Origin: Amycolatopsis aidingensis
Lineage (GTDB): Bacteria; Actinomycetota; Actinomycetes; Mycobacteriales; Pseudonocardiaceae
Reading direction: 5' to 3'
DNA length: 64,000 nt
Assembly: GCF_018885265.1 (NCBI RefSeq)
Contig: NZ_CP076538.1
Location: forward strand, 5,616,001-5,680,000
Position numbers and translations under genes: made by a program. The notes below the pieces were generated by a model. That model made no database searches. It saw nothing but the letters and a program-made list of their open reading frames with translations, and was not told where the DNA came from. Positions 39,305-47,400 of this stretch are shown piece after piece; position 1 is the stretch's first letter, and each line of letters begins with the position of its first letter.

Positions 39305-40240
39305 TCAGGCCAGCTGGGGCTGGACCTCGGCGGCGATCAGGTCCAGGTGGTCGAGGTCGGAAAGGTCCAGCACCTGGAGGTAGAGCCGGGTGATCCCGGT
39401 GGCCTCCCGGTACCGACCGATCTTGTCCACGACCTCGGCAGGCGTGCCCGCGAGGCCGTTCTGCCGCAGCTCGTCGACCTCGCGGCCGATGGCAGCGGCG
39501 CGGCGGGCGATCTCGGCCTCGTCCCTGCCAATGGCCACCACCTGCGCGGCCGAATACACGATCTCCCCCGGCCCCCGGCCTGCCGCACCGGCCGCGTCGG
39601 CGACCCTGGCGAACTGGGCGGCGGCGGTGTCGGCATCCGCGAAGGGCAGGTTGAACTCGTCGGCGTAGCGAGCGGCGAGCTCGGGGGTGCGCTTCTTGCC
39701 GCCCCCGCCGATGATCACCGGCGGCCGCGGGCGCTGCACCGGCTTCGGCAGCCCCGGCGCGTCGGCGAGCTGGTAGTGCTTACCGTCGAAGGAGAAGGTC
39801 TCGCCCTCCGGGGTCTCCCACAGACCGGTGACCACGGCGAGCTGCTCGCTGTAGAGGTCGAACCGCTCGCGGATCTCCGGTAGTGGCAGCCCGTAGGCGG
39901 TGTGCTCATCGGCGTACCAGCCGGAGCCCAGCCCCAGCTCGATCCGCCCGCCGGACATCTGGTCCACCTGCGCCACTGAGATGGCCAGCACCGAGGGGTG
40001 CCGGAAGGTGGCGGCGGTGACCAGGGTGCCCAGCCTGATCCGGGAGGTCTCCCTGGCCAGCCCGGCCAGGGTCACCCAGGCGTCGGTCGGCCCGGGAAGG
40101 CCGGAGACCGGGCCCATCTTCAGGTAGTGGTCGGACCGGAAGAACGCATCGAATCCGGCATCCTCCGTTTTCTTCGCGATCCGCAGCAGATCGTCGTAGC
40201 TCGCGCCTTGCTGGGGTTCGGTAAAGATCCTCAGTTCCAC
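39305..40240 (-). CDS. LLM class F420-dependent oxidoreductase
   Basis: A 311-residue luciferase-like TIM-barrel oxidoreductase. The N-terminus MELRIFTEPQQGASYDDLLR, FFRSDHYLKMG, ETSRIRLGTLVTAATFRHPS and GRIELGLGSGWYADEHTAYG are typical of the F420-dependent branch (TIGR03560-like). It probably reduces or oxidises a small organic substrate with F420. GTG 40240 lies inside the end of the TetR gene (10-nt overlap), so the two are translationally coupled. It ends near the GH2 gene hairpin. Confidence 0.9.
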   Translation of the reverse strand: MELRIFTEPQQGASYDDLLRIAKKTEDAGFDAFFRSDHYLKMGPVSGLPGPTDAWVTLAGLARETSRIRLGTLVTAATFRHPSVLAISVAQVDQMSGGRIELGLGSGWYADEHTAYGLPLPEIRERFDLYSEQLAVVTGLWETPEGETFSFDGKHYQLADAPGLPKPVQRPRPPVIIGGGGKKRTPELAARYADEFNLPFADADTAAAQFARVADAAGAAGRGPGEIVYSAAQVVAIGRDEAEIARRAAAIGREVDELRQNGLAGTPAEVVDKIGRYREATGITRLYLQVLDLSDLDHLDLIAAEVQPQLA

Positions 40241-40872
40241 GGCTGGAGCCTAGCTGGCCCCTGCTGCCCTGGCTTGTCGCCGGGTGTCCTCCGGATGCCG
40301 CCGAGCAAATGCACGATCACGCTCTCCACCTGCGCGCCGACCTTCTTCGGGTCCGGCGAGCTTGCGATCGTGGTGGCCGCGCTGGACAACGCGCCGAACA
40401 GCAGCCGCGCGGTGATCTCGACCGGCATTTCGTCCAGCTCACCGGCCTGAATCAGATCCTCCAGGCTGGCCAGGATGATGCCGAAACTGAAATGGTCCTC
40501 GGCCTCACGCCAGCGTTCCCATCCCATTACCACCGGCGCTTCGTGAATGACGATGCGCTGATACGAGGGGTCGAGACAATTCCTGATGAACGCCCGCAGC
40601 CCACTGATCGCGCGTTCCCACGGCGGCTCCGGCCCCTGCATGATCTGCTGCAGCCGCTCGATCACCAGCGTCTCCACCGCGTCGAAAGCGGCCTCGAACA
40701 GGGCCTGCTTGCCGCTGAAGTGGTGATACAGGGCACCCTTTGTGACCCGCGCGCGCTTGGCGATCTCGTCAAGCGAGGTACCCGCGTAGCCCCGGCTGGT
40801 GAACAGCTCGACGGCACTGTCCACCAGGGCCGCCCTGGTGGACTCCGAATAGTCGAGCCGCCTTGACTTCAT
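40231..40872 (-). CDS. TetR-family regulator
   Basis: A 213-residue repressor. HTH at residues ~12-58: TRAALVDSAVELFTSRGYAG, TSLDEIAKRARVTKGALYHHFSGK. The C-terminal ligand domain (~65-205) has VVMGWERWREAEDHF and SPDPKKVGAQVESVIVHLLGG. ATG 40872 (MKSRRLDYSES) is preferred; the frame upstream overlaps the divergent promoter. It is translationally coupled to the LLM oxidoreductase gene. It is divergent from the 41003 gene, with two copies of CGTAC-N5-GTATG between them as likely operators. Confidence 0.93.
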   Translation of the reverse strand: MKSRRLDYSESTRAALVDSAVELFTSRGYAGTSLDEIAKRARVTKGALYHHFSGKQALFEAAFDAVETLVIERLQQIMQGPEPPWERAISGLRAFIRNCLDPSYQRIVIHEAPVVMGWERWREAEDHFSFGIILASLEDLIQAGELDEMPVEITARLLFGALSSAATTIASSPDPKKVGAQVESVIVHLLGGIRRTPGDKPGQQGPARLQPWN

Positions 40873-40910
40873 TGTCGCCACCCTCACAACTCTACGCGAC
40901 ATTTGATCGC

Positions 40911-40956
40911 CGTACTCGTGGTATGTTGTCCGTGTCAGGTCCGTACCGAGAGTATG
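40911..40956. promoter_or_regulatory. Two TetR operator candidates
   Basis: CGTACTCGTGGTATG (40911-40925) and CGTACCGAGAGTATG (40942-40956) are quasi-palindromes of the form CGTAC-N5-GTATG, 31 bp (three helical turns) apart. They lie in the divergent promoter between the TetR gene and the 41003 gene. A related site is at 41571-41584 before the SDR gene. Confidence 0.65.
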
Positions 40957-41002
40957 CCGCAAACCGGCGGTATGACTCGGATCACGGAAGGGGAAGCACG
41001 CC

Positions 41003-41536
41003 ATGAGCTGGAACGACTTCTACCAACGACGCGACGTCATGGCGGCCGTCCTGCGTCAGGCACGGCGCGACCCTGCGGGGCCGCTGCCGTTCTCCGAGAT
41101 CCCCGGTGCCGTGGATGCGTTCGGAACCGAAGAGAACCTGCTGCTCGCGCTGCACTACAAGTGGACACAACTGCTCACCGGATACCTGCGCACCGAGGTC
41201 GGCGGCCCGGAGGACGTGGCCGACGTACCCAGCGGGCGCGACCAGGTGGACGCGGTGTCCAGGGCGTGGCAACGGGCCACCCGGGAACACTGGGTGCTGC
41301 GGGCCGTGCTGGACGCGCAGGTCGACCGCTACCCGTCGCTGCGTCAGGCGCAGGACACCGAGCACCGGGTGCTGGCCGTCACCGCGGGACTGGCCGAGCC
41401 GTACGAGTCCGCTCAGGAGGCGGCCCGGATCGGTGCCGCTTTCGTGTCGCTGGTGGAGAACTCCCCGGTGCGTACCGGGCCGCGCAGGCGCAACCCGGTG
41501 GGTCAGCTGCTGAAGATGCTGGCCCCGAGCGCCTGA
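41003..41536 (+). CDS. Conserved actinobacterial hypothetical protein
   Basis: A 177-residue soluble, mostly helical protein (MSWNDFYQRRDVMAAVLRQA, NLLLALHYKWTQLLTGYLRTEVGG, REHWVLRAVLDAQVDRYPSL). I recognise no motif for an enzyme. Relatives occur next to TetR and oxidoreductase genes in actinobacteria. ATG 41003 has GGAAGGGGAAG upstream. It is divergent from the TetR gene and shares the operator region, so TetR probably controls it. Confidence 0.65.
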   Translation: MSWNDFYQRRDVMAAVLRQARRDPAGPLPFSEIPGAVDAFGTEENLLLALHYKWTQLLTGYLRTEVGGPEDVADVPSGRDQVDAVSRAWQRATREHWVLRAVLDAQVDRYPSLRQAQDTEHRVLAVTAGLAEPYESAQEAARIGAAFVSLVENSPVRTGPRRRNPVGQLLKMLAPSA

Positions 41537-41570
41537 TCGGCCTCCTCCGCTGAGAGGACACTGAGAGGGC

Positions 41571-41584
41571 TACTCGCGAGTATG
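41571..41584. promoter_or_regulatory. Palindromic operator before the SDR gene
   Basis: The perfect palindrome TACTCGCGAGTA (41571-41582) continues to TACTCGCGAGTATG. It resembles TACTCGTGGTATG at 40913-40925 with one extra base in the centre. The SDR gene start is 37 bp away, so the same TetR may control it. Confidence 0.5.
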
Positions 41585-41618
41585 GCGTCGGCACCTGCGG
41601 CTGTAGTTAGCTGGCCAC

Positions 41619-42593
41619 ATGGTTACCCAGACGGTGAAGTGGACCGAAGCCGATATCCCGGACCAGTCCGGCCGCACGGTGCTGATCACCGGCGCGAACT
41701 CGGGACTCGGCCTGCGCAGCGCCGGGGTGCTGGCGGCGAAGGGGGCGCGGGTGCTGCTCGCCTGCCGCTCCCCCGAACGCGGCGAAGCCGCACTGGCAGA
41801 GGTGGCCGCGCAGGCGGGTCAGGGCAACCGCCCGGAGCTGGTCCGGCTCGACCTTGCCGACCTCGGCTCGGTGCGGGAGGCGGCCGGTGTCGTGCGCGGG
41901 CGTACCGGGGACCGGCTGGACATCCTGCTGAACAACGCCGGGGTGATGGCGACCCCCAAGGGCACCACGGTGGACGGGTTCGAGACCCAGTTCGGCACCA
42001 ACCACCTCGGGCACGCCGCGCTCACCTGGCTGCTCATGCCCGCACTGCGGCGTGCCGCGGCCGAGGGAGACGAACCTCGGGTGGTGACCCTGTCCAGCCT
42101 GGCCGCCGCCTCCGGGCGGATCGACCTGGCGGACCCGAACTTCGAGCGGCGCCGGTACAACCCGGCCACCGCGTACGGGCAGGCGAAACTGGCCAACCAG
42201 GTGTTCGCCATCGAACTCGACCGCAGGCTGCGTGCGGCGGGTGACCCGGTGCTCAGCGTGGCCGCCCACCCCGGCTACACGATCACCAACCTCGGTTCCG
42301 CCATGGCCGGTTCGCATGGCAACCCCGTCGTACGCACCACGCTCGCCGTGGGCGCGAAGATCGGTGAGCTGGCGCTGGCGCAGAACGTGCGGATGGGCAC
42401 CCTGCCGCAGCTCTACGCCGCCACCGCCGCGGGGGTGACCGGCGGCTGTTACGTCGGGCCGGACGGCCTGCGCGGGCTGCGCGGCCATCCCGAGGTGGTG
42501 CGCCCGCTCGGGCGTGCGCTCAAGCCGGAGACCGGCAGCGGATTGTGGGAGCTCACCGCGCGGTTGACCGGGATCACCCCTGATCCCGAGTAG
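41619..42593 (+). CDS. Short-chain dehydrogenase (retinol dehydrogenase/WW-oxidoreductase-like)
   Basis: A 324-residue SDR. The NADP-binding motif [20 protein letters not shown] starts near residue 20, [10 protein letters not shown] follows, and [13 protein letters not shown] lies near 106. The catalytic Ser and YxxxK are in [12 protein letters not shown] and [13 protein letters not shown]. The C-terminus ([20 protein letters not shown]) is typical of the retinol dehydrogenase 11/WWOX-like branch. Substrate is unknown. It is preceded by a TACTCGCGAGTA palindrome. ATG 41619 lies 9 nt after TAGTTA (41604-41609), a possible leaderless start. Confidence 0.92.
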   Translation: MVTQTVKWTEADIPDQSGRTVLITGANSGLGLRSAGVLAAKGARVLLACRSPERGEAALAEVAAQAGQGNRPELVRLDLADLGSVREAAGVVRGRTGDRLDILLNNAGVMATPKGTTVDGFETQFGTNHLGHAALTWLLMPALRRAAAEGDEPRVVTLSSLAAASGRIDLADPNFERRRYNPATAYGQAKLANQVFAIELDRRLRAAGDPVLSVAAHPGYTITNLGSAMAGSHGNPVVRTTLAVGAKIGELALAQNVRMGTLPQLYAATAAGVTGGCYVGPDGLRGLRGHPEVVRPLGRALKPETGSGLWELTARLTGITPDPE

Positions 42594-42630
42594 ACCGACA
42601 GGGCCGAACTCCGGGCGTAGGGTGGCCGGT

Positions 42631-43650
42631 GTGAGTACGTCGACGAATGGCCCAGCTGCACCGAACGGTCGGAAGTTGTTGCGTCTTGAGGTGCGTAACA
42701 GTGAGACGCCGATTGAGAAGAAGCCGTCGTGGATCAGGACGCGGGTGCGGATGGGTCCGGAGTTCACGGAGTTGAAGGGGTTGGTGCGCCGTGAGGGGTT
42801 GCACACGGTGTGTGAGGAGGCGGGGTGCCCGAATATTTATGAGTGTTGGGAGGATCGGGAGGCGACGTTCCTGATTGGTGGGGATCAGTGCACGCGGCGG
42901 TGTGATTTCTGTCAGATTGATACGGGTCGGCCTGCGGCGTTGGATGTGGCGGAGCCGCGGAAGGTGGCGGAGAGTGTGCGGGCGATGGGGTTGCGGTATT
43001 CGACGGTGACGGGGGTGGCGCGGGATGATCTGGCGGATGGTGGGGCGTGGTTGTATGCGGAGACGGTGCGGCAGATTCATGGGGTGAATCCGGGGACGGG
43101 GGTGGAGTTGTTGATCCCGGATTTCAATGCTGATCCGGGTCAGTTGGGGGAGGTGTTCTCCTCGGGGCCGGAGGTGCTGGCGCATAATGTGGAGACGGTG
43201 CCGCGGTTGTTTCGGCGGGTGCGGCCGGGGTTTCGGTATGAGCGGTCGTTGGAGGTGTTGTCGCGGGCGCGGGATGCGGGGTTGGTGACGAAGTCGAATT
43301 TGATTCTGGGGATGGGGGAGTCGCCGGATGAGGTGGAGCCGGCGTTGGCTGATCTGGTGGGGGCGGGGTGTGAGATTGTGACGATTACGCAGTATTTGCG
43401 GCCTTCGCCGCGGCATTTGCCGGTGGATCGGTGGGTGAAGCCGGAGGAGTTCGTGGCGCATACGCGTACGGCGGAGCGGTTGGGGTTTGCCGGGGTGATG
43501 GCGGGTCCGCTGGTGCGGTCGTCGTATCGAGCGGGCCGGTTGTATGCCCAGACCAAGCGGTATCGGGGTGAGTCCCTGCCGGAGGGGCTGGAGCATCTGG
43601 ACACCCACACCCCCGCCGCCCAGGAAGCCAGCTCCCTCCTGGCTCGTTAG
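42631..43650 (+). CDS. lipA: Lipoyl synthase LipA
   Basis: A radical-SAM enzyme that inserts two sulfurs into protein-bound octanoyl groups. 339 residues. The auxiliary cluster motif [12 protein letters not shown] and the radical-SAM motif [10 protein letters not shown] are intact, and the C-terminal RSSYRAG near the end provides the final Ser ligand. GTG 42631 (MSTSTNG) lies 7 nt after TAGGGT (42618-42623). Codon use is strikingly unlike the neighbours: most codons end in G or T (TTG, GTG, CGG, GAT, TTT) from about 42660 to 43560, then return to C-ending. lipB lies about 10 kb upstream instead of adjacent. Confidence 0.96.
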   Translation: MSTSTNGPAAPNGRKLLRLEVRNSETPIEKKPSWIRTRVRMGPEFTELKGLVRREGLHTVCEEAGCPNIYECWEDREATFLIGGDQCTRRCDFCQIDTGRPAALDVAEPRKVAESVRAMGLRYSTVTGVARDDLADGGAWLYAETVRQIHGVNPGTGVELLIPDFNADPGQLGEVFSSGPEVLAHNVETVPRLFRRVRPGFRYERSLEVLSRARDAGLVTKSNLILGMGESPDEVEPALADLVGAGCEIVTITQYLRPSPRHLPVDRWVKPEEFVAHTRTAERLGFAGVMAGPLVRSSYRAGRLYAQTKRYRGESLPEGLEHLDTHTPAAQEASSLLAR

Positions 43651-43735
43651 CCGTACGTCAACAGCCAACTCGCGTGCATGAGCGGCCAACGCGTGCGCGT
43701 GGGGAGCAAACACGCGCATGTGGGCGGCAAACACG
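43651..43735. repeat. Array of four 21-bp units, array C
   Basis: Units start at 43651 (22 bp), 43673, 43694 and 43715 (21 bp each), beginning directly after the lipA stop. On the minus strand each contains the CGYGTTKGC core of array A. The array is opposite in direction to array A next to lipB, so the 11-kb segment holding lipA is flanked by inverted arrays. Confidence 0.85.
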
Positions 43736-43845
43736 CCGTGGGTCATACCGTGGGCGGAGTGATCCCCTGACCGAGGTCCGACGCGGGGCGGCTACGGTCG
43801 CGCTAGCGTGGAGACCGTCAATACGGCGATCGAGGGGACTTGCTC

Positions 43846-44529
43846 GTGACACTGGTGACCGATCTGCTCGAGTGGCTGCAAGGGCTGCCGCCAGCCGGGG
43901 TGACGGCGGGGGCCGGCCTGCTCGTGTTCGGCGAGTGCACCTTGGGGCTCGGGTTCATCGCACCCGGGGAGACCGGTCTGTTCATCCTGGGCACCACCGC
44001 CAACACGGTGCCCAAGTTCCTGATCATGTGGCTAGTCACCACGGTCTGCGCGATCGCGGGCGACTCGGTCGGTTACCTGCTCGGCAAGAAGTTCGGGCCA
44101 CGCATCCGCAAGACCAGGATGGTCGAGCGGCACGGCGCCGAGGGGTGGGACCGGGCCACGGCGTTCCTGCGTAAGCGGGGTTCCTGGGCGGTGCTGGTGG
44201 CCATCTTCCTGCCGGTCATGCGCACGCTCGTGCCCGCGGCCGCCGGGGCATCCGGCCTGGCCTACCGCAAGTTCCTGCCCGCCGTGGCGGTCGGCGCCAC
44301 CGGATGGTGCGCCCTGCACATCGCGATCGGCTCGGCGGCGGGCGAGGCCGCCAAGCAGATCGAGGACGCGGTGGGCAAGGGCAGCTGGGTGCTGCTGATC
44401 GCGATCGCCGCCGTGATCGCCGCGGTGGTGGTCATCAAGCGCAAGCGCGCCAAGGCCGCGGCGCTGGCGGCCGGGGCCCCGGAGCAGCCTGCCGAGGAGC
44501 GTCAGCCGGAGACCGGCTCGCTGAGCTGA
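43846..44529 (+). CDS. DedA family membrane protein (paralogue)
   Basis: A 227-residue DedA/VTT membrane protein. ECTLGLGFIAPGETGLFILG (near residues 28-47) and FLPVMRTLVPAAAGASGLAYRKF (near 125-147) match the two re-entrant motifs. The hydrophobic C-terminal helix is followed by a Lys/Ala-rich tail (KRKRAKAAALAAG). It probably works in lipid-carrier flipping or proton-dependent transport, like others of its family. GTG 43846 has GAGGGG at suitable spacing. The end overlaps the convergent saccharopine-dehydrogenase-like gene by 28 nt. The paralogue is at 1058-1756. Confidence 0.87.
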   Translation: MTLVTDLLEWLQGLPPAGVTAGAGLLVFGECTLGLGFIAPGETGLFILGTTANTVPKFLIMWLVTTVCAIAGDSVGYLLGKKFGPRIRKTRMVERHGAEGWDRATAFLRKRGSWAVLVAIFLPVMRTLVPAAAGASGLAYRKFLPAVAVGATGWCALHIAIGSAAGEAAKQIEDAVGKGSWVLLIAIAAVIAAVVVIKRKRAKAAALAAGAPEQPAEERQPETGSLS

Positions 44530-45551
44530 ACCCCCTCCAGCTCGAGCGCGAAGTCGGCGCCGAAGGCCGTAGAGGGGGTATGCGCCCCCGGCTCGATCCG
44601 CTGCTCGCCGCTCAGCCGGGCCGCGGCGGCCAGCACCGCGTCCGCGGTCAGCGCGATCGGGTCCGGAGTGGTCAGGGTGAGCGCCACCCGGTGCCCCTCG
44701 GCGTCCCGCGCCTGCCCCCACACCTCGGTGCGCCGGTCCTTGGCCACCGCCCCACGCTGCACGAACCGCTCCGCAAGCGTTTTACCCGCCCGCTGCACCC
44801 GGGGTGAGCGCAGCAACGGCGCGGCCAGCCGGTGTCCCTTACCGAGCACGCCACCCAGCGGGACCACGGTGTAGGTGGTGATGTTCGGGATCCCGGTCGA
44901 GCGGTAGGCCGAGCTGACGTCGCCCCAGGGAATCGCCGTCACCATCCGTGGACCGGAGGGGAAGCCCGCGGTGATCCGCCGGTGGCCGATCGGCACCGTG
45001 CGCACCTCGCCGTCGATCCGCGCCTTGCCACCGAAGCCGGCACCCTCGATGGCCGTCTTCACCGTGCCGGGGCCCAGCTTCACCGCGGCCTTGAAGGCGA
45101 GGTCGAGTTCGATCGCCCCGGGAACCAGCGCGGCGAGCTTGGCCGCCACGCAGTCGGTCGGCACCACATCGAACCCGGCACCGGGCAACAGCACCACCCC
45201 GGCCCGTTCGGCCTCGGCGTGCCGGGCGTAGACCGCCTCGAAGACGTCGATCTCCCCGGTGATGTCCAGATAGTGGGTGCCGGTGGCCAGGCAGGCCTCG
45301 ATCATCGGCGCAGCGGTCGCGGAGAACGGTCCCGCGCAGTGCGCCACCACGTCGATCCCCTCCAGCGCCGCGCACAAGGCCGCCGGGTCGGCGAGGTCCG
45401 CGATGCGGTACTCCAGACCGAGCCGCGCGGCCAGCGGCTCGATCCGCTCCGGCGAGCGGCCGGCCAGCACCGGGCGCTGCCCGTGCCGAATCGCCTGCTC
45501 GGCCACGAGTTGCCCGGTGTGCCCGCTCGCTCCGTAGATCATCCAGCTCAT
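44502..45551 (-). CDS. Saccharopine dehydrogenase-like NADP reductase (trans-acting enoyl reductase type)
   Basis: A 349-residue oxidoreductase of the saccharopine dehydrogenase/Rv2449c-Rv2953-like family. The N-terminal motif MSWMIYGASGHTGQLVAEQA (NADP binding), then VLAGRSPERI, GIDVVAHCAGPFSATAAPMIEAC and HYLDITGEIDVFEAV are diagnostic. Some relatives are trans-acting enoyl reductases of phenolic lipid synthesis. Substrate here is unknown. A TACC-AGTC-GGTA operator-like site lies 29 bp upstream of the start (45580-45596), resembling sites by the neighbouring TetR gene. The 3' end overlaps dedA by 28 nt. Confidence 0.85.
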   Translation of the reverse strand: MSWMIYGASGHTGQLVAEQAIRHGQRPVLAGRSPERIEPLAARLGLEYRIADLADPAALCAALEGIDVVAHCAGPFSATAAPMIEACLATGTHYLDITGEIDVFEAVYARHAEAERAGVVLLPGAGFDVVPTDCVAAKLAALVPGAIELDLAFKAAVKLGPGTVKTAIEGAGFGGKARIDGEVRTVPIGHRRITAGFPSGPRMVTAIPWGDVSSAYRSTGIPNITTYTVVPLGGVLGKGHRLAAPLLRSPRVQRAGKTLAERFVQRGAVAKDRRTEVWGQARDAEGHRVALTLTTPDPIALTADAVLAAAARLSGEQRIEPGAHTPSTAFGADFALELEGVQLSEPVSG

Positions 45552-45579
45552 GCCGCCCAGCCTGCCGCATCCGCGACGT

Positions 45580-45596
45580 ACTTACCAGTCGGTAGC
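45580..45596. promoter_or_regulatory. Operator candidate before the saccharopine-dehydrogenase-like gene
   Basis: ACTTACCAGTCGGTAGC contains the inverted repeat TACC-N4-GGTA. Similar sequences, ACTTACCTTTGGT and ACTTACCTTCGGT, form the large inverted repeat upstream of the adjacent TetR gene. The TetR may therefore control this gene as well as the ABC exporter. Confidence 0.5.
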
Positions 45597-45621
45597 TTTG
45601 GTCTCAAAACTCGTCTCAGTA

Positions 45622-46356
45622 TCAGTCTCGTAAATGGCCTTTGAGATGGCGATACATCGTGGCCCGGGAGACCCCGAAGGACTCGGCGAGCGCCTCGGCC
45701 GAATGCTCCCCGCCCGCGAACAGCCGCCGCGCGCTGGCGACCTCCTCCGCGCTGAGCCTGCGTGGCCTGCCCCCCGCCGCTCGCCGGGTGGGCCGCGCCT
45801 GCGCAGGTGCGCTACCGAGCAGCCGCCACACCCCGGCGAGCAGATGCTCGCGCAGTTGCTCCTCGGACAGCTCCGGCAGCAGGGCGACCGGGTCGGTGAT
45901 AGCCGAGATGGCCTGGGCCACCAGCACCCGCTCGGCGGCCCCCGCGCCGGGGCCCGCCGCCGCTTCCAGCGCCCGGCCCATCACCGCGAGCAGGCGGTCG
46001 AAGCCGTCCGCCGGCGTCGCGGCCAGGTCACGCATGAGCGCCACCAGGGTGCCACGGTAGCGCAGGAAGACCTCCAGCCAGCCGGTCATCAGCACGGTCC
46101 GCACCGCGGGGACGCCGCCATCACCGCCGGCCTCGATCGCCTCCTGCAACGCCTGGTCCAGCTCGTCGGTCATCGGCTCGAGCAGGTCGCGCAGCAGGTC
46201 CGACTTGGAGCCGAAGTGGTAGTACAGCGCCGGCTTGGTGATGCCGAGATGGTCGGCGATCTCCTGCAGCGTGGTGGCGTAGTAGCCACGCTCCACGAAC
46301 AGCCGCTCCGCGGTTTCCAGGATTCTCGCCCGGGTACCCGTCGGCCGTTCAGCCAT
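45622..46356 (-). CDS. TetR-family regulator with an extra C-terminal HTH
   Basis: A 244-residue protein. The N-terminal TetR HTH is at ~8-55 (TRARILETAERLFVERGYYA, LGITKPALYYHFGSKSDLL), followed by a ligand domain to ~190. The C-terminus adds a second HTH at ~200-241: GRPRRLSAEEVASARRLFAG, SAEALAESFGVSRATMYRHL, like the DNA-binding domain of resolvases/invertases (HTH_7). Such fusion is uncommon in TetR regulators. ATG 46356 is chosen over GTG 46362. It is divergent from an ABC exporter, with a 17-bp inverted repeat in between as its probable operator. Confidence 0.88.
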   Translation of the reverse strand: MAERPTGTRARILETAERLFVERGYYATTLQEIADHLGITKPALYYHFGSKSDLLRDLLEPMTDELDQALQEAIEAGGDGGVPAVRTVLMTGWLEVFLRYRGTLVALMRDLAATPADGFDRLLAVMGRALEAAAGPGAGAAERVLVAQAISAITDPVALLPELSEEQLREHLLAGVWRLLGSAPAQARPTRRAAGGRPRRLSAEEVASARRLFAGGEHSAEALAESFGVSRATMYRHLKGHLRD

Positions 46357-46371
46357 CGACACTGACTCCCC

Positions 46372-46428
46372 CTCTACTTACCTTTGGTCAGCCATAAGCG
46401 TAGCATCGTCTACCGAAGGTAAGTAGAG
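46372..46428. promoter_or_regulatory. Long inverted-repeat operator between TetR and ABC exporter genes
   Basis: CTCTACTTACCTTTGGT (46372-46388) and ACCGAAGGTAAGTAGAG (46412-46428) match at 16 of 17 positions as inverted repeats, 23 bp apart. They cover the divergent promoter region. Two binding sites in opposite directions for the two-HTH TetR protein are a likely reading. Confidence 0.7.
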
Positions 46429-46449
46429 CCCGAATACCTAGGGGGCACC

Positions 46450-47400
46450 GTGCCGACACCCGAGCACTCATCCCACCCGGAGACCGACCACGCCATCCAC
46501 GTCCAGGACCTGGTGAAGACCTTCGGCGACACCCGCGCGCTGGACGGCCTGAACCTCGGCGCCCGCACCGGGGAGGTACACGGTTTCCTCGGCCCCAACG
46601 GGGCGGGCAAGTCCACCACCATCCGGATCCTGCTCGGCTTGCTGCGCAAAGACTCCGGCCGGGCCAGGCTGCTCGGCGCGGACCCGTGGCGGGACGCCGT
46701 GCCGCTGCACCGCAGGCTCGCCTACGTGCCGGGGGATGTGAGCCTGTGGCCGAACCTCTCCGGCGGGGAGGCCATCGACCTGCTCGGCGAGCTGCGTGGC
46801 GGGCTGAACGAGCGGTGGCGGCGCGATCTGGTGGAGCGGTTCAACCTCGACCCCGGCAAGCGGATGCGCACCTACTCCAAGGGCAACCGGCAGAAGGTGG
46901 CGCTGGTCGCCGCGTTCGCCTCCGATGTGGAGCTGTACATCCTGGACGAACCGACCTCCGGGCTCGACCCGCTGATGGAGTCGGTCTTCCAGGACTGCGT
47001 CCGGCAACTGCGGGACGCGGGCAAGACGGTGCTGCTGTCCAGCCACATCCTGGCCGAGGTGGAGCAGCTGTGCGACCGGGTGAGCATCATCCGGGAGGGG
47101 CGCACCGTGGAGTCGGGCAGCCTGGCGCAGCTGCGGCACCTCACCCGTACCGCCATCTCGGTGCAGACCGCCCGGCCGCTCAGCGGGCTGGCGGACCTGA
47201 CCGGGGTGCACAATCTGCGGCAGCAGGGTGACCACGCCGAGTTCGAGGTGGACACCGCCGAGCTGGCCGAGGTGCACCGGCACCTGGCCCGGTTCGAGGT
47301 GCGCGCACTGACCAGTGCCCCGCCAACGCTGGAGGAGCTGTTCCTGCGGCACTACGGCGACGAGCTCGCGGCGGAGCCGGAGACGGCGGGTGCCCGATGA
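46450..47400 (+). CDS. ABC transporter ATP-binding subunit
   Basis: A 316-residue ABC ATPase, exporter (drug/antibiotic, DrrA-like) type. Walker A GPNGAGKST at residues ~52-60, signature-like YSKGNRQKVALVAAF (~140), Walker B LYILDEPTSGLDP (~158), and H-loop SSHILAEVEQL (~197). The C-terminal ~80 residues are the accessory domain of DrrA-like subunits. GTG 46450. The last base-pairs overlap the permease ATG (ATGA at 47397-47400), so the two are translationally coupled. The divergent TetR gene probably controls it, and its substrate is probably a drug or lipid. Confidence 0.93.
   Translation: MPTPEHSSHPETDHAIHVQDLVKTFGDTRALDGLNLGARTGEVHGFLGPNGAGKSTTIRILLGLLRKDSGRARLLGADPWRDAVPLHRRLAYVPGDVSLWPNLSGGEAIDLLGELRGGLNERWRRDLVERFNLDPGKRMRTYSKGNRQKVALVAAFASDVELYILDEPTSGLDPLMESVFQDCVRQLRDAGKTVLLSSHILAEVEQLCDRVSIIREGRTVESGSLAQLRHLTRTAISVQTARPLSGLADLTGVHNLRQQGDHAEFEVDTAELAEVHRHLARFEVRALTSAPPTLEELFLRHYGDELAAEPETAGAR

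Noticed and set aside
32535..43735. The 21-bp arrays as a CRISPR array
   Set aside because: Units are contiguous, 21 bp, mutually diverged, with no unique spacers; no cas gene is in the window.
42574..43746. Open minus-strand frame through the 21-bp array C and lipA giving a heptad-like peptide (AHARELA type)
   Set aside because: The 21-bp period gives seven-codon repeats in any frame. The rest is antisense to lipA, and no start site is apparent.
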